DNA of 10,925 nucleotides from Eisenbergiella sp900555195 (GTDB lineage Bacteria > Bacillota > Clostridia > Lachnospirales > Lachnospiraceae). This document shows positions 1 through 6,150 of this stretch, one piece after another. The DNA is taken from the NCBI GenBank assembly GCA_902492555.1, contig CABUMH010000115.1:1-10925 (forward strand), given 5' to 3'. The notes under the pieces are model-generated. The model was not told the origin of the DNA. It searched no databases and saw nothing but the letters and a program-made list of their open reading frames with translations. Within the stretch, counting starts at the first letter, position 1. Each line of letters starts with the position of its first letter. A program made the translations under genes and the position numbers.

Positions 1-66
1 CACCCGCATGGCGGCTAAACTCCGCCCCCATGGGGCGTCAAACAACGCCGCCAGAGCGTGCGGGTG
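1..66. repeat. Hairpin with conserved tip module (copy A), possibly cut by window edge
   Basis: CACCCGCA (1-8) pairs perfectly with TGCGGGTG (59-66). Between them lies a 45-nt tip (10-54) that recurs at 4945-4987. The tip can fold as GGCGGC (10-15) with GCCGCC (47-52) plus an inner CGCCCC/GGGGCG stem with a CAT loop. It can also fold as two adjacent hairpins, GGCGG/CCGCC (10-14/22-26, loop CTAAACT) and GGCGT/ACGCC (34-38/45-49, loop CAAACA). The stem may continue left of the window. No function is known to me; it could be a structured RNA, a palindromic mobile repeat or a DNA cruciform. Confidence 0.75.
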
Positions 67-128
67 GACTTCCCGCATGCAAGGCCAAGAAACAGCACAA
101 TTTTCTCACAGGTTTGTGGAAAAAGAAT

Positions 129-161
129 GCATCCGCCCCCTGCGCCGCAGAAGGCGGATGC
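129..161. repeat. GCATCCG-type hairpin
   Basis: GCATCCGCC (129-137) pairs with GGCGGATGC (153-161). The loop contains a further short CTGC/GCAG pairing (140-143/147-150). A closely similar hairpin, GCATCCGGCC/GGCCGGATGC, sits at 10676-10715 inside the MITE-like segment. There is no T-tract, so a rho-independent terminator is unlikely. Confidence 0.6.
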
Positions 162-217
162 CCGTGCTTGGGGAACCGGGGGTCACAAACAAGGGAGACG
201 AAACGGCATAGGCGGAG

Positions 218-233
218 GGCTGAGTAGTAACAA
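218..233. repeat. 16-mer shared with the MITE-like element end
   Basis: GGCTGAGTAGTAACAA is the exact reverse complement of 10611-10626, which covers the left terminal repeat of the MITE-like segment and two bases of its flank. Here it lies 56 nt from a GCATCCG hairpin; in the other copy the gap is 49 nt. This suggests a degraded or partial relative of the same element in opposite orientation. I do not find a convincing second end or a target duplication here. Confidence 0.55.
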
Positions 234-384
234 ACGGTTTGAAAACTAAGAGCAAGAACGAGGTCAGAGGGCATGCAAGATTAAGCGGCGAAGTAGGACA
301 CGGATTGTCTTTATGGCGAATGCCGGGTGCCTTCTAAATGGGCTGTCTGAACCGCTACTTTATTCGCTGTAAAAAATGTAATAA

Positions 385-416
385 TAATCACAAAAATCAT
401 TGTATTTTTGTGATTA
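385..416. repeat. AT-rich perfect palindrome upstream of the ATPase gene
   Basis: A 13-bp perfect stem (385-397 with 404-416, core AATCACAAAAAT/ATTTTTGTGATT) encloses a 6-nt loop, CATTGT. It overlaps the best promoter-like -35 hexamer for the gene starting at 460. It could be an operator for a dimeric regulator, a terminator of upstream transcription (A/T-rich, but no G/C-rich stem), or a recombination scar. The sequence alone does not decide. Confidence 0.55.
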
Positions 417-429
417 CATGCTATATTAT
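400..429 (+). promoter_or_regulatory. Candidate promoter of the AAA_14 ATPase gene
   Basis: TTGTAT (400-405) and TATTAT (424-429) are separated by 18 bp. A second -10-like TATAAT lies at 438-443 with no good -35 in register. The region is very AT-rich, so chance matches are likely. Confidence 0.35.
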
Positions 430-459
430 ACTTGTATTATAATCGATGGAGGTGCATGT

Positions 460-1773
460 ATGTACCGAATTGCTATTGAAAAACTATTAAGTTGGAAACA
501 AACCAAACACCGTAAGCCTTTAATTATCGAAGGGGCACGTCAGGTTGGAAAGACTTGGCTGATGAAAGAATTCGGCAGACAGGCGTATGAGGATACCGTG
601 TATATTAATTTTGACTCCAATTCCAGAATGGCCGGGCTATTTGCTTCTGACCTGGATACAGAACGTTTGATTATGGGATTGGAATTATATGTGGGACGTA
701 AAATCGATCCAGATAATTCTTTACTGATTTTTGATGAAGTGCAGGAAGTTCCAAGAGCATTGGCATCACTGAAATATTTTTACGAAAATGCGCCGCAGTA
801 TCATATTGTGTGTGCCGGCTCTTTACTCGGTATTGCTTTGCATCAAGGCACGTCTTTTCCTGTTGGCAAGGTGGATTTCTTAAAGCTTTATCCTCTTTCT
901 TTCAAGGAATTTTTAATGGCAACCGGCAAGGAGCGTTTCGCAGAACTTCTTGACAAGCAGGACTTTGGAATGATTGCAAACTTCAAACAAACATACATTG
1001 ATGCGTTGAAACAGTATTATTTTGTTGGCGGTATGCCCGAAGCGGTGCAAAGCTTTGCTGAAAATAAAGACTTTAATGAAGTTAGAAATATCCAAAAGCG
1101 AATCCTGGCTGCCTATGAGCAGGACTTCTCTAAACACGCTCCGAACGAGACTGTTCCTAAAATCCGTATGTTGTGGAACAGCATCCCTTCTCAGCTCGCT
1201 AAGGAAAACAAAAAATTCATTTACGGCCTTGTCCGTGAAGGTGCCCGTGCGAAAGAATATGAAACCGCAATTATGTGGCTTAGTGATTGCGGCCTTGTTC
1301 ACAAAGTCAGCCGTGTCAATGCGGCAGGCATCCCATTGAAAGCTTATGAGGATTTGAGGGCATTTAAGCTGTTCATGGTAGACGTTGGATTGCTTGGGTG
1401 CATGACAGGGCTCCGTCAGCGCACATTGCTTGACGGCAACGACCTTTTTACTGAGTTCAAGGGGGCTCTTACGGAACAGTATGTTTGCCAGCAGCTTAAA
1501 ACCATCGAAGATTTAGGCATTTATTATTACACAAACGACAGAGGCTCCTGTGAAGTTGATTTTGTTGTTGATACAGGCGAACAAATTATTCCTATTGAGG
1601 TGAAAGCGGAAGTTAACCTTAGAGCTAAGAGCCTGAGAACCTATCAGGAAAAGTACTCGCCCGAGGTATGTGTCCGTACATCCATGGCAGATTTCAAAAA
1701 AGAAGATTGGCTTGTTAACTTGCCGCTATATGCGATTGAAAAGATTGTAGAGACTGCAGATGAACTGAGTTAA
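460..1773 (+). CDS. AAA_14 / DUF4143 family ATP-binding protein
   Basis: This 437-residue protein has the AAA_14 + DUF4143 architecture, a widespread solitary ATPase family of unknown cellular role. Visible motifs are a Walker A, GARQVGKT (residues 25-32), a Walker B, LLIFDE (D92, E93), and a sensor-like AGSLLG (119-124). The C-terminal DUF4143 part carries a PD-(D/E)xK-like signature: E365, D367 and the E380-V-K382 strand. The family resembles nuclease folds there, but catalysis is not established. The ATG at 460 is chosen because GGAGG lies at 448-452, 7 nt upstream; a longer reading from TTG at 400 lacks a ribosome binding site and crosses the palindrome. The gene is visibly more AT-rich than the genes that follow, which suggests horizontal acquisition. 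No partner gene is adjacent. The length is normal and the frame intact. Family assignment is firm; function is open. Confidence 0.9.
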   Translation: MYRIAIEKLLSWKQTKHRKPLIIEGARQVGKTWLMKEFGRQAYEDTVYINFDSNSRMAGLFASDLDTERLIMGLELYVGRKIDPDNSLLIFDEVQEVPRALASLKYFYENAPQYHIVCAGSLLGIALHQGTSFPVGKVDFLKLYPLSFKEFLMATGKERFAELLDKQDFGMIANFKQTYIDALKQYYFVGGMPEAVQSFAENKDFNEVRNIQKRILAAYEQDFSKHAPNETVPKIRMLWNSIPSQLAKENKKFIYGLVREGARAKEYETAIMWLSDCGLVHKVSRVNAAGIPLKAYEDLRAFKLFMVDVGLLGCMTGLRQRTLLDGNDLFTEFKGALTEQYVCQQLKTIEDLGIYYYTNDRGSCEVDFVVDTGEQIIPIEVKAEVNLRAKSLRTYQEKYSPEVCVRTSMADFKKEDWLVNLPLYAIEKIVETADELS

Positions 1774-1919
1774 AAGCTGGTTGCTGCTCAGCTCTGTGCA
1801 TATGCCGTATCGCTCCCCGGCACCAGCCCCATCCGGGCATCCCTTTGTGCCTGCTGCAAAACAAGGGGCAGGGGAGGGGCTGTCTGAGTTGTAACTGCGG
1901 TCAGCCGGTTCTGCCCGGT

Positions 1920-3221
1920 TTATGGGATTCTGAAGAAATCCTTCGGGTTCCGGTAGAAGAAGTCTGCGGCCAGTTCCTTCGCATCCGCCAGCGACAGCCA
2001 GCCGTCGTCTGCCAGCTCCGCCAGCGCCTCCGCCGTATTGTCCTTTGCCAGATCCAGATAGCCGATATCGTTTTCCATCACGAAAGAATCTCCGCCAAAG
2101 CCCAGGATCCGGCTGGAAGGTATGGTCATCACGGCGCGTTTTAAAAACGCAACCGCATACAGCGGGTCAATGCTGTGGGTCCAGCACATGTCGATCCATG
2201 CGTTCGGCGTATTCTTCCCCAGGTAAAGCGCTTCATCCATATACGGCCAGTTGGTGTGGAACAGATCAAACCGCACATTGCGGTAACGCTCCATGGTCGG
2301 GATGAGCAAAGCCGCATTAGCCGCCCGGATATCGCTTCCCACACGATCCTCATACAGGCCGACGCGATCCGGAAGGCCGGTATGAATCTGCACCGGCATA
2401 TCCAGCTCTCCTGCCTTGCGCAGGAAACGGGAAAAGAGCCAGTCGTCCAGATCTCTTCCTTCCCTGAAGCCGACCGTCTCCCCGGGATGGGAAACCAGCC
2501 GGTTATAGACGCTCTCCGCCTGGTGGAAAGTGGGCTGTCCATAATCGATCGGACGGAAATAGGCGCTCTGATCCTTGATGCAGACCGCTCCCCAGGCGTG
2601 CGCTTTTTCAATCAGCTCTTCTACCGCTGCAGCGTAGTCCTCCAGAGTGGGAAGGACTTTTCCCGTAAGCTCCTCCACATAACGAATGCTTTCGTACTGA
2701 TACAGCCTGTGGAAAGCAGGAAGCGGAAACGCAAAGCGGGAAATCTCCGTATAATCCCTGTCCGTTCCCTCCATGATCGCAAAAAAACGGGATTCAAAAA
2801 TATCCGCCACATGGATTTTGATGTGGAACCGTTCCATGGTCCGGCAAAAGAAATCGTTATCCCGCTCTTCCAGCCGCTCATTCAGCTCGCATAGGGAGGA
2901 ATAAGAAATCTCTTTGATCCCCCAGCACAGCGTCAGGCCCCTTTCCATACCCCGCGCATAAGCGGTATGGCGGCATTTGGCATAAAGGCCCTCAAAACAC
3001 TCCCACCGCTTCCGGAACGGTATCTTAGGATCGGCCAAATATTCTATGACGCGTTCCCCTCCCAAACCGGCGGCAATGTGCAGGTCGGATTTGACATATC
3101 CCAAAAGGAGCGGAAAGCAGTCGCTGTAGCGCTCCGTATTGGAGGTATAATGTTCGTGTGTCTCGATGACGGGAACCGTATCCAGATATTCCCGCAGTTC
3201 CAAATACTTTGAAGTCTTCAT
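1920..3221 (-). CDS. Amidohydrolase-superfamily metal-dependent hydrolase, substrate unknown
   Basis: This 433-residue protein shows the metal-ligand pattern of the amidohydrolase superfamily: HxH after strand 1 (ETHEH; H22, H24), a Lys that could be the bridging residue (K216 in CIKDQ), H280 in QIHTG, H322 in LFHTN and the strand-8 Asp D378 in GGDSF. It is therefore expected to be a cytoplasmic TIM-barrel hydrolase or isomerase; no signal peptide or membrane segment is seen. Overall layout resembles amidohydrolase-2/uronate-isomerase-like proteins, but I cannot name the substrate. AGGAGG lies just upstream of the ATG. It follows the SGNH-like gene on the same strand with an 82-nt gap containing a 13-nt palindrome (3258-3270), so it may have its own promoter. 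It converges with the ATPase gene across about 146 nt without a clear terminator. Confidence 0.8.
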   Translation of the reverse strand: MKTSKYLELREYLDTVPVIETHEHYTSNTERYSDCFPLLLGYVKSDLHIAAGLGGERVIEYLADPKIPFRKRWECFEGLYAKCRHTAYARGMERGLTLCWGIKEISYSSLCELNERLEERDNDFFCRTMERFHIKIHVADIFESRFFAIMEGTDRDYTEISRFAFPLPAFHRLYQYESIRYVEELTGKVLPTLEDYAAAVEELIEKAHAWGAVCIKDQSAYFRPIDYGQPTFHQAESVYNRLVSHPGETVGFREGRDLDDWLFSRFLRKAGELDMPVQIHTGLPDRVGLYEDRVGSDIRAANAALLIPTMERYRNVRFDLFHTNWPYMDEALYLGKNTPNAWIDMCWTHSIDPLYAVAFLKRAVMTIPSSRILGFGGDSFVMENDIGYLDLAKDNTAEALAELADDGWLSLADAKELAADFFYRNPKDFFRIP

Positions 3222-3303
3222 TCCTTTTTCCTCCTGAAGGGTTTCCCCTCCCAGCTTCTTAAAATTTAAGATTCAGCCGCTTCATAACAGCCAATTTTAA
3301 AGC

Positions 3304-4521
3304 TTACCCGTCTGTTTCTTCGATTCCGAATATTTCTTTGGCGAATCTGGAAACGACTCTTCTTCGGCCTTCCTCATTCAGGTGGTAGCCGTCCGTCAGG
3401 CAGGTTTCCTGGTCATTTTCTGTAATGGTGCCGTAATAATTGTCCAGAATGCTGACCCCATTGTACATAGCCACATCAATCTGGTGCTGGACATAATCCG
3501 GAAGGGCGCCATGGCCGAAATCTTCCGTGTCCGGATTGATCAGGTTGCCGTTCTCATCTTCAAACTGCCCGTAGGAAGGAGAGAGGACGACGATGCGGAT
3601 ATAGGGGAAAGTCTGCTGTATCATCTGTATGGAAGCATTGAGCGCTCCGTTCCAGGTGAGCAGATTGATGTCATTATTTTCATCCAAAACAGGGCGCTGA
3701 TCGCGATAATCACTCAGATCGTACATCATAACGATCATATCCACGGTGGAGAAATCCACGCTTTTCAAGGTGTCCAGAGCTTCCTGCGCGGCATCGGCAT
3801 TTTCTGGCAGCAGCGGGGCAGCGTGTTCCATCAGGGTGAAATCTCCGCCGCAGAAGGAAGCGACGGTCAGATACAGGCTCAGCGCATCCTGTGGATAACT
3901 GTCGGAATATTCCTGGTATTTCATGGATATATAGGAATCAGGAAATGCACAATTATAAACGGTTGCATCACAAGCCTGCGCGATCAGCCCGGCCAGCCCG
4001 TTATCCGAACGGTCGTCGGCAAAGGGGGCGTTTCCAAGGCAGACGATATTGGTGACGCCGTCATCTTCGTGTCCCTCCAGGAGGGCAGGATCCAACTGCT
4101 GCACATAATCCAGTGCCTCTGTATCGAATTCAGAAGTATCCGCATTGGGATCAAAGCCGGAATCTTCTCCGATATTCCAGATGATCAGCCGGATGGCTGC
4201 GACCAGAAACATCACAAGCAGGACGCCTGCGATGGCGAGGTGAAGATATGTTTCCCGGCTGCGGCGTTTCCCGCCTTTTTTACGGGAGGAAGAATGCTTC
4301 CTGTTTCGATTTGCGCCCCGGGAACGGCCGGAGGGAGAACGTTTATTGCCTCCCTTTGAAGCGGAACGGCCTGATGCGGACCGATTTCGCCCGGAATGTT
4401 TGCCGTCGGCGGATTTGCCGGAAGGAGATTCGTCAAAAAAAGAGTCCGTTTCCTGAAGAAGGTCGTCCTCCGGAAACCATAGTTCATCCGAATCCCCGGA
4501 ATGTTTATTTGTATCGGTCAT
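3304..4521 (-). CDS. Membrane-anchored SGNH/GDSL-hydrolase-like protein with altered active site
   Basis: The 405-residue protein has three parts. Residues 1-92 form a charged tail, acidic first (to about 35) and then rich in Arg, Lys, Ser and Gly. Residues about 94-115 form one hydrophobic helix. The rest is an extracellular domain resembling SGNH hydrolases, predicted as type II (N-terminus inside). The C-terminal block keeps the Asp-His pair in DGYHLN (D377, H380). The first block, where GDS supplies the nucleophile, reads LGNAPF (G163, N164, A165), and the GxND block is replaced by MMYDLSDY. It may therefore be non-catalytic, a binding protein, or use another residue. SGNH relatives often handle acyl or acetyl groups on cell-wall polymers. 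GGAGGT precedes the ATG at good spacing. The amidohydrolase gene follows 82 nt downstream. Confidence 0.8.
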   Translation of the reverse strand: MTDTNKHSGDSDELWFPEDDLLQETDSFFDESPSGKSADGKHSGRNRSASGRSASKGGNKRSPSGRSRGANRNRKHSSSRKKGGKRRSRETYLHLAIAGVLLVMFLVAAIRLIIWNIGEDSGFDPNADTSEFDTEALDYVQQLDPALLEGHEDDGVTNIVCLGNAPFADDRSDNGLAGLIAQACDATVYNCAFPDSYISMKYQEYSDSYPQDALSLYLTVASFCGGDFTLMEHAAPLLPENADAAQEALDTLKSVDFSTVDMIVMMYDLSDYRDQRPVLDENNDINLLTWNGALNASIQMIQQTFPYIRIVVLSPSYGQFEDENGNLINPDTEDFGHGALPDYVQHQIDVAMYNGVSILDNYYGTITENDQETCLTDGYHLNEEGRRRVVSRFAKEIFGIEETDG

Positions 4522-4553
4522 AATTTACCTCCATGCCGAAGCGTTTATGCTGA

Positions 4554-4581
4554 GGCACGCGTGCCGAACTTCCGGTTCGGC
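4554..4581. repeat. Small palindromes in the leader of the SGNH-like gene
   Basis: GGCACGCGTGCC (4554-4565) is a perfect 12-nt palindrome. It overlaps GCCGAAC/GTTCGGC (4563-4569/4575-4581, 5-nt loop). They lie 33-60 nt upstream of the minus-strand start at 4521, so they could form a leader hairpin or an operator. Two mutually exclusive structures share the bases 4563-4565. Confidence 0.4.
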
Positions 4582-4692
4582 GCTGCGATCGTGATTGAAA
4601 ACTGTGCCATCGGGCGCATTTTTCAATCGTTCCTCCTGTGTGGCTGTCAGAAACGTCTGTACGGCTCTTTCCTGTTGTTTCCTATACTACCA

Positions 4693-4721
4693 TTTATGCC
4701 CCGGCCTGTCCATCTTATCAA
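4693..4721 (-). promoter_or_regulatory. Candidate minus-strand promoter of the SGNH-like gene
   Basis: Read on the minus strand, TTGATA (4721-4716) and CATAAA (4698-4693) are 17 bp apart. This would give a leader of about 160 nt. It lies just outside the large hairpin that starts at 4739. The -10 match is moderate (4 of 6). Confidence 0.35.
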
Positions 4722-4782
4722 AAAAATTCACAAGTGCGCGGCATCAATACGTTTCGCCGATGGGGGGAGGGGCTGGCCCTCT

Positions 4783-4925
4783 CTTTTGGCTCCGGATGAA
4801 GCTTTCCCGTCACGGACGGCATGGCTTGCGGCCGGAACGTTTTCCTGGCCTGTTGTGTATCCGGGCGGGGGCTGTCCTTTCCTTTGCGTAGCCCGGCTCA
4901 AAAATCAGCTGTTTCCTGCTTTTGG
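4783..4925. repeat. Interruption of hairpin B left arm, bounded by 7-bp direct repeats
   Basis: CTTTTGG occurs at 4783-4789 and 4919-4925, exactly at the two edges of the unpaired block in the left arm. The right arm has one uninterrupted counterpart (CCAAAAG, 5010-5016). So 136 bp were gained in the left arm, or lost from the right arm between similar repeats. The block lacks terminal inverted repeats; it has one weak internal pairing, CCGGGC/GCCCGG (4861-4866/4891-4896). Confidence 0.65.
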
Positions 4926-4944
4926 AAAGCGCAGTCTCCCGTCA

Positions 4945-4987
4945 GGCGGCTAAACTCCGCCCTGCGGGCGTCGGACAACGCCGCCAG
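4945..4987. repeat. Conserved tip module (copy B)
   Basis: This is the second copy of the 10-54 module. The segments GGCGGCTAAACTCCGCCC and ACAACGCCGCCAG are identical in both copies. The inner hairpin is CGCCC-TGC-GGGCG here and CGCCCC-CAT-GGGGCG in copy A. The supporting stem here is TCCCGTC/GACGGGA, against CACCCGCA/TGCGGGTG in copy A. Both elongated and two-hairpin folds are possible here too (GGCGG/CCGCC 4945-4949/4957-4961; GGCGT/ACGCC 4967-4971/4978-4982). Confidence 0.8.
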
Positions 4988-5123
4988 GACAGACGGGAGA
5001 CGGCGTTTTCCAAAAGCGAGGGCCAGCCCCATGCATCGGCGAAGCGTATCGATGCCGTGAAAAAGAGATGACGGAAAGGGCGGGGTGTGATATGGTAGGG
5101 GAGGAAGTTTGAAAAGACTGAAA

Positions 5124-5175
5124 AATACCTGTTGGGGAAGCGACAGGAGCGCTGTTATATCAGCATTCAGGTATT
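5124..5175. repeat. Inverted repeat in the leader of the transporter pair
   Basis: AATACCTG (5124-5131) pairs with CAGGTATT (5168-5175), 36 nt apart, with a small inner GCTG/CAGC stem around TTATAT. It lies just before the ribosome binding site at 5181. A leader structure or operator is possible. I do not recognise a guanidine (ykkC-type) riboswitch, although those often precede SMR genes. Promoter signals nearby are weak. Confidence 0.35.
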
Positions 5176-5191
5176 GGAAAGGTGGATGGAA

Positions 5192-5548
5192 ATGGTTCGG
5201 TTGAGGAATGTGGTTCTGCTTCAGGCGGTGATAGTGATTTATACGTTTTCCAGCGTGCTGGCGAAACTGGCAAGCGGGCAGGAGGTGTTTTCTGCCGGGT
5301 TCGTGATGTTTTATCTGGGAGAATTGGCGGTGCTGGGCATCTATGCGCTGCTGTGGCAGCAGATGATAAAGCGGTTTGAACTGTCTGTTGCCTATACCAA
5401 CCGGGCGATGGCGCTGCTGTGGTCTCTGGTGTGGGCGGTGGTGTTTTTCCATGAGCAGGTCTCGATCCGGCAGATTGTGGGCGTGGCTTTGGTGATTCTG
5501 GGAACGGTGATTGTGAACGGCGGAAGGGAGGAAGAGAAGCATGCGTGA
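5192..5548 (+). CDS. SMR/EamA-type four-helix transporter subunit 1
   Basis: The 118-residue protein is almost entirely hydrophobic with about four membrane helices, the size and layout of small multidrug resistance proteins and of ArnE/ArnF-like flippase subunits. The last two helices include AYTNRAMALLWSL and an EamA-like FFHEQVSIRQIVG turn. The first helix lacks the Glu used by EmrE-type exporters, which argues against simple proton-coupled drug efflux and favours a lipid-linked-substrate flippase or a heterodimeric role (inference). The ATG at 5192 is preferred because GGTGG (5181-5185) is 6 nt upstream; ATG at 5186 overlaps that signal too closely, and a TTG reading at 5132 lacks one. 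It overlaps the next gene by 8 nt, indicating coupled translation and probable heterodimer formation. Confidence 0.8.
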   Translation: MVRLRNVVLLQAVIVIYTFSSVLAKLASGQEVFSAGFVMFYLGELAVLGIYALLWQQMIKRFELSVAYTNRAMALLWSLVWAVVFFHEQVSIRQIVGVALVILGTVIVNGGREEEKHA

Positions 5549-5888
5549 TGGAAGCTGGATGTATTATGCGTTTTTACTGGCGGGGGTGCTGGCGGCTTCT
5601 TTTTCACAGGTGCTGCTAAAGAAAGGGGCCATGGGCAGGTATGCTTCCTTTCTCAGAGAGTATCTGAATCCCTGGGTGATGGGAGGATATCTGCTCCTTG
5701 TTCTTTCCACGCTTCTGAATATCTGCGGCCTTCGGGGATTGTCCTTCCTGAACGGGCCGGTGATGGAATCCTTTGGTTATGTATTCGTTCTCTTCCTCAG
5801 CCGCCTTTTTTTCGGAGAGAAAATTACGAAACGGAAACTCGCAGGTGTGGGTTGTATTCTGGCAGGGATGCTTGTATATTATCTGTAG
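5541..5888 (+). CDS. SMR/EamA-type four-helix transporter subunit 2
   Basis: The 115-residue protein has about four membrane helices and is a paralogue-like partner of the preceding gene. Features include the helix-1 segment SFSQVLLKKGA, a loop with LNPWVMGGY, the helix-3 segment GLSFLNGPVMESFGYV and a C-terminal FFGEKITKRKLAG turn typical of EamA/SMR half-transporters. The ArnE/ArnF arrangement, two short subunits forming one inner-membrane flippase, is the closest known parallel; the substrate here is unknown. The ATG at 5541 lies inside the end of the upstream gene with GGGAGG about 9 nt before it. The last 65 nt run antisense to the 3' end of the zinc-ribbon gene, leaving no room for a terminator between them. 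Confidence 0.8.
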   Translation: MRDGSWMYYAFLLAGVLAASFSQVLLKKGAMGRYASFLREYLNPWVMGGYLLLVLSTLLNICGLRGLSFLNGPVMESFGYVFVLFLSRLFFGEKITKRKLAGVGCILAGMLVYYL

Positions 5889-6150
5889 CGGGCGCGTCGG
5901 AAGTCTGCGGCAGGGATTTGAACCATTTGCTGTAGCGGTGGAGGCGGTATTCCACAGAAAGTTCCCGCAGGGATTTTTCATCCGCGCATTTTTCTTTCAG
6001 TGCGGACCGTTCCTGACGGCTTAAGTTGACATATTTCATATAAGAGATATTAAGTTCGGCAAGCTTGCCGCTGCAGGCAGGACAATAAGCTTTATGGCCG
6101 TTCAGAATATGGATGCGGCGGCAGTATTTACAGTAATGGATGTACATCAT
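5824..6150 (-). CDS. Small zinc-ribbon protein, function unknown
   Basis: The 108-residue protein begins with a four-cysteine zinc ribbon, CKYC (C7, C10) and CPAC (C23, C26). The CxxC-x12-CxxC spacing is typical of structural zinc sites. A charged helical region (about 31-75) with an RYSKWFKSL segment follows. I recognise it as similar to small conserved proteins of Lachnospiraceae with no assigned role; nucleic-acid or protein binding is a guess. The ATG at 6150 is chosen because AGGAGG lies 8 nt upstream; a longer reading to 6285 would cross that signal. The last 21 codons overlap the transporter gene on the other strand, so the C-terminal tail after about residue 80 may be a read-on extension that is not part of the conserved core. 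Confidence 0.75.
   Translation of the reverse strand: MMYIHYCKYCRRIHILNGHKAYCPACSGKLAELNISYMKYVNLSRQERSALKEKCADEKSLRELSVEYRLHRYSKWFKSLPQTSDAPATDNIQASLPEYNPHLRVSVS

Larger units (their letters stand above)
67..384. other. Gene-free stretch with repeat fragments
   Basis: No open frame here has a convincing ribosome binding site or recognisable product. The stretch holds the hairpin at 129-161 and the 16-mer at 218-233, both of which have counterparts near the right end of the window in inverted order. The rest (about 234-384) shows no strong structure that I can see. Confidence 0.5.
4739..5057. repeat. Large hairpin B between divergent genes
   Basis: The right arm (4992-5057) is continuous. 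The left arm is in two pieces: 4739-4781 pairs with 5018-5057, and 4918-4943 pairs with 4992-5017. The inner pairing matches 24 of 26 positions. The outer one has two mismatches up to 4762, then a few extra bases (a G-rich bulge), then 13 perfect pairs. Several mismatches are G-U-type wobbles. The tip is the conserved module at 4945-4987. The hairpin sits between the SGNH-like gene and the transporter pair and contains no gene. It could be a palindromic mobile repeat or a structured RNA; I do not recognise a named family. Confidence 0.85.

Noticed and set aside
400..459. Twenty-residue N-terminal extension of the ATPase from TTG at 400
   Set aside because: It has no ribosome binding site and crosses the promoter palindrome; GGAGG at 448-452 fits the ATG at 460.
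1841..1868. Terminator between the converging ATPase and amidohydrolase genes
   Set aside because: CCCTTTGT/ACAAGGGG gives a short stem with one wobble and no T-tract on either strand.
3382..4359. Plus-strand open frame (325 codons) opposite the SGNH-like gene
   Set aside because: The minus-strand frame has a clear domain order, membrane helix and ribosome binding site; this one has none.
5058..5191. Guanidine or other riboswitch before the transporter pair
   Set aside because: I could not find the conserved ykkC-type core; only a simple inverted repeat is visible.
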